Assembly (NCBI RefSeq): GCF_007992435.1
Contig: NZ_BKAG01000002.1
Location: 248,001-312,000, forward strand
Direction: 5' to 3'
DNA length: 64,000 nt
From: Prosthecobacter gellanilyticus
GTDB taxonomy: Bacteria; Verrucomicrobiota; Verrucomicrobiia; Verrucomicrobiales; Verrucomicrobiaceae
The stretch's first letter is position 1. Every line of letters starts with the position of its first letter. Position numbers and translations under genes: made by a program. The notes below the pieces were generated by a model. That model did not search any database. It saw only the letters and a list, made by a program, of their open reading frames with translations, and was not told the origin of the DNA. This document shows, piece by piece, positions 43,926-53,072 of this stretch.

Positions 43926-45227
43926 TTAGCTCCGCGGAATCTCCGCCACATCCAAAATGAACAGCCAGTTCCGCGTCAGCAGCGCGATGATGAAGATGCC
44001 GAGGAAGAGGGTGACGGGCACGATGAGCTTCTTCCAGTGCTGCAGAGCCCGCTCAAGCCCGAGTCCTGTGGCGATGACCACCACAGCGGTCCAGAGACAG
44101 GCATACAGCAGCAGGTGGTCCTGCCTGCCATACCAGCCGACCGTGGCGATGCTCCACACGAGCACCCCAATGACTCCCAAGGTGAAGGGCTCGATCTGCG
44201 CCCGCCAGACGAGACCGGCAAAAGCCAGCGCCAGGATGAGCAGCCAGCCGCCGCTGAGACCTCGACGCAGTCCGAGGACGGACCAGAAGGGCTCGTTGAG
44301 CACGACTTTGCTGCGTGAATTGTCCAGTTTGATCTCCGCGTAGCTGGGGGCCACAATGTTGGAGACGAACACTTCACGTGCCACCAGCGCCTGCGTGTCG
44401 CGCGTGGCTTTCCAGTCGCTGCGCAGAGCCAGCCAGTCCGCCGAGGTTTTGGGCAGAGGTGCCGAGGTCGGATAGACCACGCGCTGCAGGTTCGCGAGAC
44501 CAAAGGTGATGGTGAAGGCCCCGATCAAGATCAAGATTGGACGGGCGTGAAAGCTACCCATCTGCTTGCGGTCCTGCGCGCAGCGGGTCATGGCCATGAT
44601 GAGGCAAGGGATCACGTTTCCCAGGAAGGTGCTCATGGCATAGACCGAGGCCACAAGATGCCAGGCGGGATGCGCCAGGGCGCCACGGGCTGTGACGGCG
44701 ATGAGCGCGGCCACACCGAGACCCGCAAAGATCCAGGTCTCCGGCAGGGGGGCCATGATCCAGGCGCAGGTGCTGGCGCCAAAAATCATGGCGAGAAAGG
44801 TGCTGCGCAAGGTCGTGGCACCACACCAGAGCAGCGTGTGATACACCATGACCACCGTCAGGGCCGCAGCCACGCAGGTGAGCGCGGCCACACCATGCTT
44901 CTGCGCGGCGGGCAGATTCTGCCCCAGCACCTGCCAGCCGCTGATGATCATCTGCGCGGCAGGCTGGTGCAGCAGCGTGAAGGCTGGATGCAGCGGGCTG
45001 ATAGCGTTGTGATCTCCCAGGCGCTCCGTGGTCAGGTCATTGAAGACTGTGTGCGTGGAGCTGCCGAACAAAATATTGTCCTTGATGTAGATCGGTGTCT
45101 CCTGAAACCGCAGGTGCGCGGCAAAGAACAGGCTGTAAAAGGCCACCGCGAGGGCTGCCCCGAGACCATGCCAGCGCATGATCACGCGCGAGGTGTCCGA
45201 AGGCCGGGGACGTGTGGATGGACGCAT
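43926..45227 (-). CDS. Multipass membrane protein, GT-C-like
   Basis: 433 residues with about ten hydrophobic segments. The early extracytoplasmic loop (FQETPIYIKDNILFGSSTHTVFNDLT) and the HPAFTLLHQPAAQMI segment resemble the architecture of GT-C/PMT-type glycosyltransferases, where an acidic residue in the first loop is catalytic; an Asp is present here. Assignment to that class is inference. It lies upstream of (and same-strand with) the end of the secretin gene, with a 69-base gap. Confidence 0.5.
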   Translation of the reverse strand: MRPSTRPRPSDTSRVIMRWHGLGAALAVAFYSLFFAAHLRFQETPIYIKDNILFGSSTHTVFNDLTTERLGDHNAISPLHPAFTLLHQPAAQMIISGWQVLGQNLPAAQKHGVAALTCVAAALTVVMVYHTLLWCGATTLRSTFLAMIFGASTCAWIMAPLPETWIFAGLGVAALIAVTARGALAHPAWHLVASVYAMSTFLGNVIPCLIMAMTRCAQDRKQMGSFHARPILILIGAFTITFGLANLQRVVYPTSAPLPKTSADWLALRSDWKATRDTQALVAREVFVSNIVAPSYAEIKLDNSRSKVVLNEPFWSVLGLRRGLSGGWLLILALAFAGLVWRAQIEPFTLGVIGVLVWSIATVGWYGRQDHLLLYACLWTAVVVIATGLGLERALQHWKKLIVPVTLFLGIFIIALLTRNWLFILDVAEIPRS

Positions 45228-45296
45228 GCAGAGGGAGCGTTGTGAAGATCACAACCAAGGTGCGGACCAGCTCTGGGAAGCAGCGAGAGGCTGCTT

Positions 45297-47327
45297 TTAG
45301 AAGTATTTTTTGCTGAAGAGAAGACGTGCCAGCTCCTGCTGACGCACCTGCAGTTTCTTGATGCGCTGATGGTAAGGCTCCACCTGCGCTGCATTCTGCG
45401 GCTGGTGCAGGAGGATGCCTTCACAGTTCGCGGCGATCTGATCCACGGCGATCTTGAGCTCCTTGAGCTTGCGTGACTCATCAGGCGTCACGCGGGCTTC
45501 ATAGATGGTGTGATGCAGGATGTCCGTCTCGCGCTCGAGATAGGAAACGGCGTTCGGCAGGGAATCCGCCCCCCCGATGAGTGCTCCTGAATCGGGATCG
45601 ACCTGCGGGATCTTCGGCTGGAGGCGGCCAGGCTTCTGCGGGATTACAGATTGAGGCTCGGCAGGAAGGCCGCCATCACGGCCATTGATGAGCGTCGGCG
45701 TGATGAAGAGCATGAGGTTTTTGTGGTTCTTGCTCTTGCTGTCGTATTTGAAGGCCTTGCCGAGGATGGGGATGGAATGCAGGAAAGGGATGCCCGCCTT
45801 GCCTTCGCGTTCACGCGCTTCATCCAGACCACCCACAGCGACGGTGAAACCGGAATCGATCTCCACCGGCGCGGAGTACACACGTGAGGAGGCGATGGGG
45901 AAGGGGTTTCCACCGATGACTTCCGTGCCGACGATGCTGGACACGGTGACGGCCATGTTGAGCAGGATCTTGTCACCATCCATGCGCTTCGGGAGGATGT
46001 TCAGGACCGTGCCGATGGGCAGATATGAAATGCTCTGCGTGGTGGTGGCGCCGGCACCCAGTGAGGATGATGAACTGCCGCCGAGCACGGGCTGGTTCAG
46101 CACGCTGCGGATGGTGACCTCGCGATTGTTCAGTGTCACCATGCGGGGGTAGGAGGTGGTCTGCGTTTCTTCATCACGCAGCATGGCGCGCAGTTTCACG
46201 TTGATGTCCTGGGCGCTCAGCACGCCCAGTGCAGGCCAGCCGAGGGCTCCGCCTGCTCTGTTCAGGTTCGCGGGTGACCAGAGGTTGGACAGATCCGTGC
46301 GGAAGCCGCCATTCGTGCCGACCTGCTCAAACTCCACGGCGGTTCCCTTGTCATCCTTGGTGACGCTTGTGACCTGGTTAAACGTACCCTGCTCGAAGGT
46401 GCCGCCCCAGTCGATGCCGAACTCACGCTTCGGATCACGGGAGGTTTCGATGAACTTCACCTCCAGCGCGATCAGTGGCTGTGGCTTGTCTGCGGCTGCG
46501 AGATAACCTTCCACCCACATGTGCTGCTGGCGCGTGGCCACCACATAGAGGGTGTTCGAGTCTGATTTCCAGATCACCTTGGGCTTGCGGAAACTGCTCA
46601 GCTCATTGGAGTTGAGCATCTTCGAAGCATCTCCAGGGCCGCCGCTGGCGCCGGGCGTTGACATGCCCATGTCTGTTCCGCCAGCTCCGCCCCCATCGTC
46701 TGGTGGCAGGCCTAGAAGATCACGGATCTCACGGATCACTTCACTGGGCTTGAGTGCGAAAGTTTCCTGGATGCCCTGGAGACTGAGGCTGTTCTGCCCG
46801 CCGCCGCCACCTCCTCCGCCGCCCCCACCACCGCCGCCTCCGCCGCCCCCACCCCCACCGCCGCCACTACCACTGTCACTGACGATCTTCTCCACGCGCT
46901 CAAAGGAGTTGTTCTTGATGATGTAGGATTTGCCGATCAGCTCGCGGTCATCTGCGGAGCGGAAGGTGAAGATCCCACCTTCATAGATCACATTCAGCCC
47001 GTTGTTCCGGCACACAGCCTCCAGCACCGTGAAAGGTGCCGCCTTGATGTTAAAAGTCGTCAGCTTGGACGCTTCAGGGCTGTCCTGGGGCAGGGACATG
47101 AACTGGATTCCCGCGTCCGTCGCCAGGAAACGGATCACATCTCCCACCATCGCATCCGTCATGTCATACTGCTCGGGCGCCGCCTGACGCAGGCCGGACG
47201 CCATGTTCTCATACTCCGGTGAGTATGTGGTGGTCGAGTCTGGCATCCTCTGAGCCGCAGCAGAAGCAGGATGAAAAAGCATCGCTCCTGCGAGCAGGGA
47301 GAGGCTGTAGGCGATGGGTAGACGCAT
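45297..47327 (-). CDS. Secretin of a type IV pilus / type II secretion-like system
   Basis: 676 residues. A signal peptide (MRLPIAYSLSLLAGAMLFHP) is followed by an N-terminal domain with the secretin/TonB short N motif (FNIKAAPFTVLEAVCRNNGLNVIYEGGIFTFRSADD). A run of 23 consecutive glycines (46797-46865) follows; its codons are mixed, so it is not a simple microsatellite. The secretin core has EVKFIETSRDPKREFGIDWGG, ATTTQSISYLPIGTVLNILPKRM, VTVSSIVGTEVIGGNPFPIASSRV and SGFTVAVGGLDEAREREGKAG. The C-terminus is a coiled coil. It forms the outer-membrane pore and is divergent from the pseudopilin gene that starts the rest of the locus. Confidence 0.9.
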   Translation of the reverse strand: MRLPIAYSLSLLAGAMLFHPASAAAQRMPDSTTTYSPEYENMASGLRQAAPEQYDMTDAMVGDVIRFLATDAGIQFMSLPQDSPEASKLTTFNIKAAPFTVLEAVCRNNGLNVIYEGGIFTFRSADDRELIGKSYIIKNNSFERVEKIVSDSGSGGGGGGGGGGGGGGGGGGGGGGGQNSLSLQGIQETFALKPSEVIREIRDLLGLPPDDGGGAGGTDMGMSTPGASGGPGDASKMLNSNELSSFRKPKVIWKSDSNTLYVVATRQQHMWVEGYLAAADKPQPLIALEVKFIETSRDPKREFGIDWGGTFEQGTFNQVTSVTKDDKGTAVEFEQVGTNGGFRTDLSNLWSPANLNRAGGALGWPALGVLSAQDINVKLRAMLRDEETQTTSYPRMVTLNNREVTIRSVLNQPVLGGSSSSSLGAGATTTQSISYLPIGTVLNILPKRMDGDKILLNMAVTVSSIVGTEVIGGNPFPIASSRVYSAPVEIDSGFTVAVGGLDEAREREGKAGIPFLHSIPILGKAFKYDSKSKNHKNLMLFITPTLINGRDGGLPAEPQSVIPQKPGRLQPKIPQVDPDSGALIGGADSLPNAVSYLERETDILHHTIYEARVTPDESRKLKELKIAVDQIAANCEGILLHQPQNAAQVEPYHQRIKKLQVRQQELARLLFSKKYF

Positions 47328-47526
47328 AAAGTGGTGAATTATGGTAAATATATTAATTGCGTTAAATTAACACAACTGAAATTTATCACTTTCCTCATTT
47401 AGTATTCAAAAGAGGCTAAACATCAATGTATCAGGCCTATTCAAAAACTAATTTGCATTGTATTTATGGTATTTATTTGCCAATGCGATAAAATTTCGCT
47501 ATTATTAACTATTCACTAAAACCAGT
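47328..47526. promoter_or_regulatory. AT-rich divergent promoter region of the pilus locus
   Basis: About 200 bases between the secretin start (minus) and the first pseudopilin start (plus). They are visibly AT-rich, with the odd-centred palindrome GTTAA-A-TTAAC near 47361-47371. They must contain promoters for both transcripts. I cannot place -35/-10 boxes with confidence. Confidence 0.45.
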
Positions 47527-49143
47527 ATGAAAAACACATTTGCTATTTCGATGCTGCGCGACTCTCGCGCTGCGAAGTGCCAAGCGTGGGCTGGCTTCTC
47601 GCTTGTCGAGATCATGACGCTCATCGCCATCATGGGGGTACTTAGTACCGTGGCGGTGATGATGATCGGCAACCAGCCGGCCAGGGTGAGGGAGATCAAG
47701 CTGTCCTCTGACGTGGCCAGCTTGAATCAACTGGTGGCCGCCTATCTCGCGGATGGGGGGGAGGACAGCCGTGCGCTCCACGGTCTCACCAGTCCCCAGG
47801 TAGTGCTGGACAAATTGAAGCGCACCCGCCCTGACCTGGATGTGAAGCGGCAGCACACCGGTGCTACCTCGGGCAGGCTGGTGGATACACGGCTGAAGGC
47901 CCGAACCAGTACATCTGCGCCGAGAGATGGATCACTGCGCGCCCGCTGGAACACGCAGAAAAAGCGTTTTGAGCTGACCAACGCCGGCGGGACCGCCGTG
48001 ACTGAATTCTACTTTGATGAGAGTCTGCGTAACACTGACTTTGGCTACGACACTGCCCGCGGTACTGCCCGCAAGCTCTACAACAAGGACAGAGGCTGGG
48101 TTTGGGGGAATCTGGCAGCAACCTCCGGCCCGACCTACAATACACCGGGCAGTACCAATGGCCCCGGCACTGTGGACCCCTTCAATCCAAACGAGGCAGT
48201 GCCAGCACCCCCTGCCACGGATCCTGATGACGATGATAATGATCCTGGGAATGGTGGTGGCGGTAATCCAGGGGGCGGTGGAACCACACCAACTCCGGCC
48301 ACCTTGCCACGACCAAGCATCTCTCCAGGAGGTGGAACCTTTAATTACTCCAGCTTCCCCACGTCAGTGACACTGAACCCCAACGGGGCACCAGGAGGGA
48401 GTGTGTCCCGCCTTGAATACCGGAAAAACGGCGGAGCATGGACAGCTTATGAAGGCACGGCGATCAGCCTGGCCTCTCCGGATCAGGTCGATGCCCGCAA
48501 TGTGGCCCTCGACACCGTCAACTACCGGGACAGCTCCACCAACAGAGCCAGCTTTTACCGACTGATCTCCGGCTTCACGGGAAACAGCACCGGTACCTGG
48601 GGGAATGCCAATGGCGGTCCCAACCTCGTCATTGACACTCAAAACGCCGTGGACCAGTCCACGTTCAAGCACGGCAACACCAAGCTGGATCTGGGCAATG
48701 GCGAGTTTCTGGATGCTGGCACGGAGAATGTGCTGAGCTTCTCCCGCAGGCCCTTTGACACCATCGTTCCGAATACTTGGTTCGCGCTTGGCGAGATGGT
48801 CATGCTGAACGGCACCACGTTTTACAGCAGCGAGGCGGATGGTGTGACGCTCAGCGTCAATCTCAACCTCTCCGAGCCGGCGCAGACGGGCGTGGTGCAC
48901 GTCAACCTCGGCCTCATCAGCACGGAGAACACCAGTGACCGCACGGCCAGCGCGGACATCGTGGAACTGCGGAATCCGAGCACCGATTTCACCGCCATTG
49001 TGGATGGTGTCACTTACCGCCTCGAACTGAGCTGGGCCACCTTGGATCCTGGCGCCGGCGTCGCCCAGGGGAACCAATTCCTCATCTATGAAGGAGCCTC
49101 CGCCCGTGCGGAGCTTCGCGCCCGCTTCGTCAGCAATCGCTGA
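47527..49143 (+). CDS. Pseudopilin with choice-of-anchor K domain
   Basis: 538 residues. The N-terminus is a type IV prepilin signal: the leader ends at Gly23, then FSLVEIMTLIAIMGVLSTVAV with Glu at +5. A short pilin-like part (to about 150) is followed by an Asp/Gly-rich linker (DPDDDDNDPGNGGGG) and a C-terminal beta domain that matches choice-of-anchor K proteins (ISLASPDQVDARNVALDTVNYRDSS ... SVNLNLSEPAQTGVVHVNLGLISTENTSDRTAS). It is the first gene of the plus-strand pilus cluster, 24 bases before the ATPase gene. A pilin that displays such a domain is unusual. Confidence 0.8.
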   Translation: MKNTFAISMLRDSRAAKCQAWAGFSLVEIMTLIAIMGVLSTVAVMMIGNQPARVREIKLSSDVASLNQLVAAYLADGGEDSRALHGLTSPQVVLDKLKRTRPDLDVKRQHTGATSGRLVDTRLKARTSTSAPRDGSLRARWNTQKKRFELTNAGGTAVTEFYFDESLRNTDFGYDTARGTARKLYNKDRGWVWGNLAATSGPTYNTPGSTNGPGTVDPFNPNEAVPAPPATDPDDDDNDPGNGGGGNPGGGGTTPTPATLPRPSISPGGGTFNYSSFPTSVTLNPNGAPGGSVSRLEYRKNGGAWTAYEGTAISLASPDQVDARNVALDTVNYRDSSTNRASFYRLISGFTGNSTGTWGNANGGPNLVIDTQNAVDQSTFKHGNTKLDLGNGEFLDAGTENVLSFSRRPFDTIVPNTWFALGEMVMLNGTTFYSSEADGVTLSVNLNLSEPAQTGVVHVNLGLISTENTSDRTASADIVELRNPSTDFTAIVDGVTYRLELSWATLDPGAGVAQGNQFLIYEGASARAELRARFVSNR

Positions 49144-49167
49144 ATTTTCTCGCACCTCACACTCACC

Positions 49168-50232
49168 ATGGAAGACATCAACGAACGCAGTCAGCTTGGA
49201 TACCGGATGCTTCATCTCTCGAAGGATTCCGGTGTCAGTGACTTCTACATCACCCCCTGGGAGCCGCTGACCTACAAGCGGAATGGCAAGCTGTTCTTTG
49301 ATTCCTTCATTTACCAGCCTGAGCGGCCGCTGGAGTTCACCGCAGGCTGCGTGGACTATGCGCTCGCCCTGGGAAACCGCCGCTATCGTGTGAACCGCAT
49401 GGTCACGCGTGGCCGTCCGCGCTGGGTCATGCGTCTTCTTCCAGAGAGCATCCCTGACATCTGCAAGCTGATGGTGCCGCCTGCCGCCATCAAGGCCTTC
49501 CTGGAGGCGAAGAACGGCCTCTTCCTCGTCTGTGGTGCCACGGGTTCCGGCAAGTCCACCACCATTGCCTCCATGATTCTTGAGCGCGCCAAGCGCCGCC
49601 AGGAGCACGTGCTGACCTTCGAGGATCCCGTGGAGTTCGTTTATCCACCAGGCATCCCAAGCCTTGTCTCCCAGCGTGAGATCGGCACGGATGAGCTGGA
49701 CTTCAGCAAGTCATTGCGCGCGGCTCTTCGTCAGGCTCCCGATGTCATCCTGGTCGGTGAGATCCGAGATGGCGAGACGGCTGAGATCGCCCTGCAGGCC
49801 GCTGAAACGGGTCACGTGGTGGTGGCCACGCTTCACACCAGCAGCGCCGCTCAAACGGTGCAGCGTTACCTGAAGCTCATCCCCAGCGACCGCATGGAAA
49901 ACGCCACGCTTTCCTTTGCGGACAGCTTCCGCGGCATTCTCTGCCAGCGCCTCATGTTTGATGAGACCCGCGGCAAGCGCTTTCCTATTCATGAGCTGCT
50001 GCTGCCTTATGATTCTGTGTGCGGCATGATCCGCCGTGGCGAGTTCAAGAATCTCGACCAGGAGCTCGAGGCCGGATTCACCCGCGGCATGCTGAACTTC
50101 GAGCGCTGCCTGAACATGCGCATGGGAGACGGCTGGAAGCCCACCCAGCCGAAGAAGACCGGCTATGCCGAACATGAAGTTTACGACTACCTGCAACGCG
50201 AAAACCTGACCTCGATTTATGCTGTTGGATGA
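49168..50232 (+). CDS. PilT-type secretion ATPase
   Basis: 354 residues. Motifs of the GspE/PilT superfamily: Walker A GATGSGKS at 123-130, Asp box EDPVEFVYPPG, Walker B VILVGEIRDGETAE with the catalytic Glu, and the His box VVATLHT. The length and the short N-terminal domain fit PilT rather than PilB. The AIRNLIRE-like C-terminal motif is only partly kept (VCGMIRRGEFKNLDQE). It is the only such ATPase in the window, so it may drive both extension and retraction, or an extension ATPase is encoded elsewhere. The end overlaps the next gene by 14 bases. Confidence 0.9.
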   Translation: MEDINERSQLGYRMLHLSKDSGVSDFYITPWEPLTYKRNGKLFFDSFIYQPERPLEFTAGCVDYALALGNRRYRVNRMVTRGRPRWVMRLLPESIPDICKLMVPPAAIKAFLEAKNGLFLVCGATGSGKSTTIASMILERAKRRQEHVLTFEDPVEFVYPPGIPSLVSQREIGTDELDFSKSLRAALRQAPDVILVGEIRDGETAEIALQAAETGHVVVATLHTSSAAQTVQRYLKLIPSDRMENATLSFADSFRGILCQRLMFDETRGKRFPIHELLLPYDSVCGMIRRGEFKNLDQELEAGFTRGMLNFERCLNMRMGDGWKPTQPKKTGYAEHEVYDYLQRENLTSIYAVG

Positions 50233-51088
50233 AATCAAATCTGTTCTGACCTTCGCGGCGTTCAAGCCCGAGCCGGATGACAGCAATGTCGCCTGGACGA
50301 AGCGTTATGAGGGCCGCAAGTCCCTCCTCATAAACGTCAGCCGTTCTCAGACAAGCTGGCGCTCCCTGAACAAAAAGGGGCGCTTTGACGAGAGCGGAGT
50401 GATGGAGGGCGAGTTTGCCGACATCGCGCCCCAGCGTGCCGACGAATGGCGCCAGCTGGCCGAAGGCGGCTGGTGCTCCGTCAGCGTCAACAACCGCTTC
50501 ATCATCAGCCTGGAGAACAACATGATGCGCGGGGACAATGTCACCGATCTCCTGCGCACCAATCCCCGTGCGGTGCTCGGACCCAAGTATGACCGTGGCA
50601 AGCGTTATGCCATGTGTCATCATCCTGACACCACGGCCAGCATGCTGCTCGCCTGTGAGGAGAGCATGGTGAAGAGCACCGAGGACGTGCTCAAAAACAT
50701 CGGCCTGCGCACCGGCCGTGTGTGCTGCGGACTCTTTGCCCTCATGGAGCACGCCGTCATGGAGCTCTATGTGAAGCAGCGGCTTTCGGCGCCGTCGAAT
50801 TCCGCGCTTGTCGCCGCCTGTGAGGGATCCATCGCGGTGCTTGTGCAGCAGGACGGCCAGTGGAAGGAACTCCGCTGCCGCAGCGGCATGGGCCCGGATG
50901 CGGTGGAGACCTCCCTCCAGATCATCACACCGCTGGTGCAGAAGCTTCCCCAGGGCAGCCCGGTGCACTTCGTCAGTGACGGCCAGGACCTCAAGTTCCG
51001 CAGCGAGATCATGGCGCATCTCGAGAAAATCAGCGCCGTGGACATGACCCAGGAAGACCTCCTCTGGCGTGTGATCGGCATCCATTGA
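50219..51088 (+). CDS. PilM-like assembly platform protein
   Basis: 289 residues, no signal peptide. Position directly after the PilT gene and before PilN/PilO-like genes, plus an actin-like fold pattern (LLINVSRSQTSW ... SALVAACEGSIAVLVQQDGQWKELRC ... PVHFVSDGQDLKFRSEI), suggest a PilM/ASKHA-type cytoplasmic anchor. Residue-level identity to PilM is weak, and the Amuc_1101-type FtsA-like protein of Akkermansia is the better comparison. The name rests on synteny more than sequence. Confidence 0.55.
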   Translation: MLLDEIKSVLTFAAFKPEPDDSNVAWTKRYEGRKSLLINVSRSQTSWRSLNKKGRFDESGVMEGEFADIAPQRADEWRQLAEGGWCSVSVNNRFIISLENNMMRGDNVTDLLRTNPRAVLGPKYDRGKRYAMCHHPDTTASMLLACEESMVKSTEDVLKNIGLRTGRVCCGLFALMEHAVMELYVKQRLSAPSNSALVAACEGSIAVLVQQDGQWKELRCRSGMGPDAVETSLQIITPLVQKLPQGSPVHFVSDGQDLKFRSEIMAHLEKISAVDMTQEDLLWRVIGIH

Positions 51089-51107
51089 CCTTCAACAGCG
51101 CACCCTC

Positions 51108-51659
51108 ATGAGCGACTACATCTGCCACGATTTCAAAACACCGCGCAATGACACCTCAAAGCGCCTGCCGGACACGTTCAAGGCCGTACCGTTATTCTTT
51201 TATCTGACCCTGGCCGGCTCCGCCTACTTCATGACCATGGACTGGATGTCTTACAAGCGGGCGCAGGAGCTCAAGGTCGAGGCCGAGGCACGCAAGACCG
51301 AGCTTGATGACGCGGCGAAGAAGCTGATCGACGAGAAGTCCGTGCTCGACAACGAGACGGCGAAGGCCGGGCTCCTCGCCAAATGGATGGAGGGCGCGCG
51401 CAACGTGCAGCCCATCACCACGGCGATCGCACGTGCGATGCCTCCTGAGGTGCGCCTCTCCGATCTTAGCATCGAACGCAGCGAGCAGGTGCCCTCAAAC
51501 CTCTCCCTCTCACTGCGCATCAATGGCGGCTCCGCCGCGGAGGTGGGCCTGATCGAGACCGGCCTGTCACGTCTTCAATACCGTTCCTTCTCTCCTCAGC
51601 AGAGCAAGAACGAGGAGGTCATCGAATACCGCTCCACGCTTGTCAGGCAGGAGCAGTGA
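51108..51659 (+). CDS. PilN-like inner-membrane protein
   Basis: 183 residues. A single membrane helix (about 25-48: FKAVPLFFYLTLAGSAYFMTMD) is followed by a coiled coil (RAQELKVEAEARKTELDDAAKKLIDE) and a small alpha/beta domain, the classic PilN layout. PilN links PilM to PilO in the alignment subcomplex. It lies between PilM-like and PilO-like genes with gaps of 19 and 39 bases. Confidence 0.65.
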   Translation: MSDYICHDFKTPRNDTSKRLPDTFKAVPLFFYLTLAGSAYFMTMDWMSYKRAQELKVEAEARKTELDDAAKKLIDEKSVLDNETAKAGLLAKWMEGARNVQPITTAIARAMPPEVRLSDLSIERSEQVPSNLSLSLRINGGSAAEVGLIETGLSRLQYRSFSPQQSKNEEVIEYRSTLVRQEQ

Positions 51660-51698
51660 GGTTGGACCCAGACTTTAGAATCAAACACCAGCGCTTCC

Positions 51699-52280
51699 AT
51701 GAATCCCAAGCAACTTGCCTGTGTCGTTCTGATGATTTTCATCGGCATCGTCACCTACTGCGCGCAGACCGTGCACCAGAAAGTCACCGCCATGCGCAAA
51801 GAGGCCGCAGGCGCGGAAGATGCTGCCAATGCAGCGGACACCGCCCGCCAGACCGCCGAGATCCTGGTGACGAAGACCCGCGCGGAAACAGAGGAGCTAC
51901 GCCGCTTCCTTGCTGCATGGCTGCCTTTCACCCAGCGCACACAGACTGAGCAGGATGTGGAAAACGCTTTCGACTTCAGCCTGCGTGAGCGTGGCATCTC
52001 CCTGGTGAACTCACGAAGCAGCAGCTCCAAGGCCAGCCGTGGTGACAAGTTCATGCCCAAGGTCATCCAGACCAAGCTGGTGATCGAGGATGAGTATGCC
52101 AAGGTCATGAACTGGTTTGGCGACATCGAAAAACGCCTGCCTCTGGCGAAAGTGACGGCTTGCAGCCTGACGGGAGGCAGCACCGTGCGCCAGATGCGGC
52201 TGGATGTGACCATCGAGACTCCCATCGTCGATGCCGGGGCCACCCTGGATGTCAAAGAAGACAAGAAAAAGAAATCCTGA
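51699..52280 (+). CDS. PilO-like inner-membrane protein
   Basis: 193 residues. An N-terminal membrane helix (MNPKQLACVVLMIFIGIVTYC) is followed by a coiled coil rich in Ala/Glu (about 30-75), then an alpha/beta domain (IQTKLVIEDEYAKVMNWFGDIEKRLPLAKVTACSLTGG). Its position matches that of the Akkermansia Amuc_1100 gene, whose product has a PilO/PilN-like fold. Homology is plausible but not proven by the sequence alone. The Lys-rich C-terminus (KEDKKKKS) is charged. Confidence 0.6.
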   Translation: MNPKQLACVVLMIFIGIVTYCAQTVHQKVTAMRKEAAGAEDAANAADTARQTAEILVTKTRAETEELRRFLAAWLPFTQRTQTEQDVENAFDFSLRERGISLVNSRSSSSKASRGDKFMPKVIQTKLVIEDEYAKVMNWFGDIEKRLPLAKVTACSLTGGSTVRQMRLDVTIETPIVDAGATLDVKEDKKKKS

Positions 52281-52289
52281 TCCACGCTC

Positions 52290-53072
52290 ATGAAGCTCTT
52301 CAAACACCTAGCATGGATGCTGCTCGCGGCCGGAGTCGCCACGGCCCAGAATGCACCGCCTGAAGGCTCGGACGAGGCCAATGACCGTGTGCAGTACACG
52401 CTCATCCTTCCGGATGAGAAGAACCCTGAGGTCATCAAGGCAGACGAGAACAACCCCTTCGAGACTGTGATGGACAAGACGGTCAAGGAAGGAGACACCG
52501 AGGAAAACCGGGTGCGTGACATCCTCCTCTCCATGCCCGCCAAAGGCGGCGGCAATGGCATGAGCGGCATGCGTGTCATGCTGGGCAGCATGCGTCTGGA
52601 AGCCGGGCAGATGGTGCCTAACGTATTACCTGACCAGCAGGTGAAGCTGCAGGTGAAGTCCATCACACCGACGCAGATCGAGATGGTCTGGGTGGAAAAA
52701 AAGCCCACCGGCCTGCCGCCCAAGCCTTTCGTCATCAATGTGGATGTCTCTCCCCGCGTCCGTTACCGCATGCCTTCCGGTGCGGCGGATGGCGGCTCTG
52801 GCGGCATCGGCACCCTCCGCATGGAGGGGCGTTCAGCCTTCTCCCGCCGTGCTGATCCGGAAGACAAAGGAACGGCTGCTGTCTCATCTGCACCTGCCGA
52901 GCCGCCTCCCTTGAAAGCGCTGGCGGTCGAGGACGAAGCTCCGGCACAGGCCCGGCAGAAGGAGAAGGAAATCAAGGCCCAGTCCGCGTCCAGTCCAGCC
53001 CAGCCGTCCAATGTTCCTGAAGCCTCCGTGCTGAGGATGCTCTTTGGCAACCACGCCCAGAAACCCAGATGA
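52290..53072 (+). CDS. Exported PilP-like protein of the pilus locus
   Basis: 260 residues with a signal peptide (MKLFKHLAWMLLAAGVATAQ). An early region (MRVMLGSMRLEAGQMVPNVLPDQQVKLQVKSITPTQIEMVWVEKK) has the short beta pattern of PilP/GspC-type proteins that connect the inner-membrane platform to the secretin. The C-terminal third is a charged, Ala/Pro/Lys-rich low-complexity tail. It sits in the PilP position of the order PilM-N-O-P. Its last bases overlap the next start (ATGA). Confidence 0.5.
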   Translation: MKLFKHLAWMLLAAGVATAQNAPPEGSDEANDRVQYTLILPDEKNPEVIKADENNPFETVMDKTVKEGDTEENRVRDILLSMPAKGGGNGMSGMRVMLGSMRLEAGQMVPNVLPDQQVKLQVKSITPTQIEMVWVEKKPTGLPPKPFVINVDVSPRVRYRMPSGAADGGSGGIGTLRMEGRSAFSRRADPEDKGTAAVSSAPAEPPPLKALAVEDEAPAQARQKEKEIKAQSASSPAQPSNVPEASVLRMLFGNHAQKPR

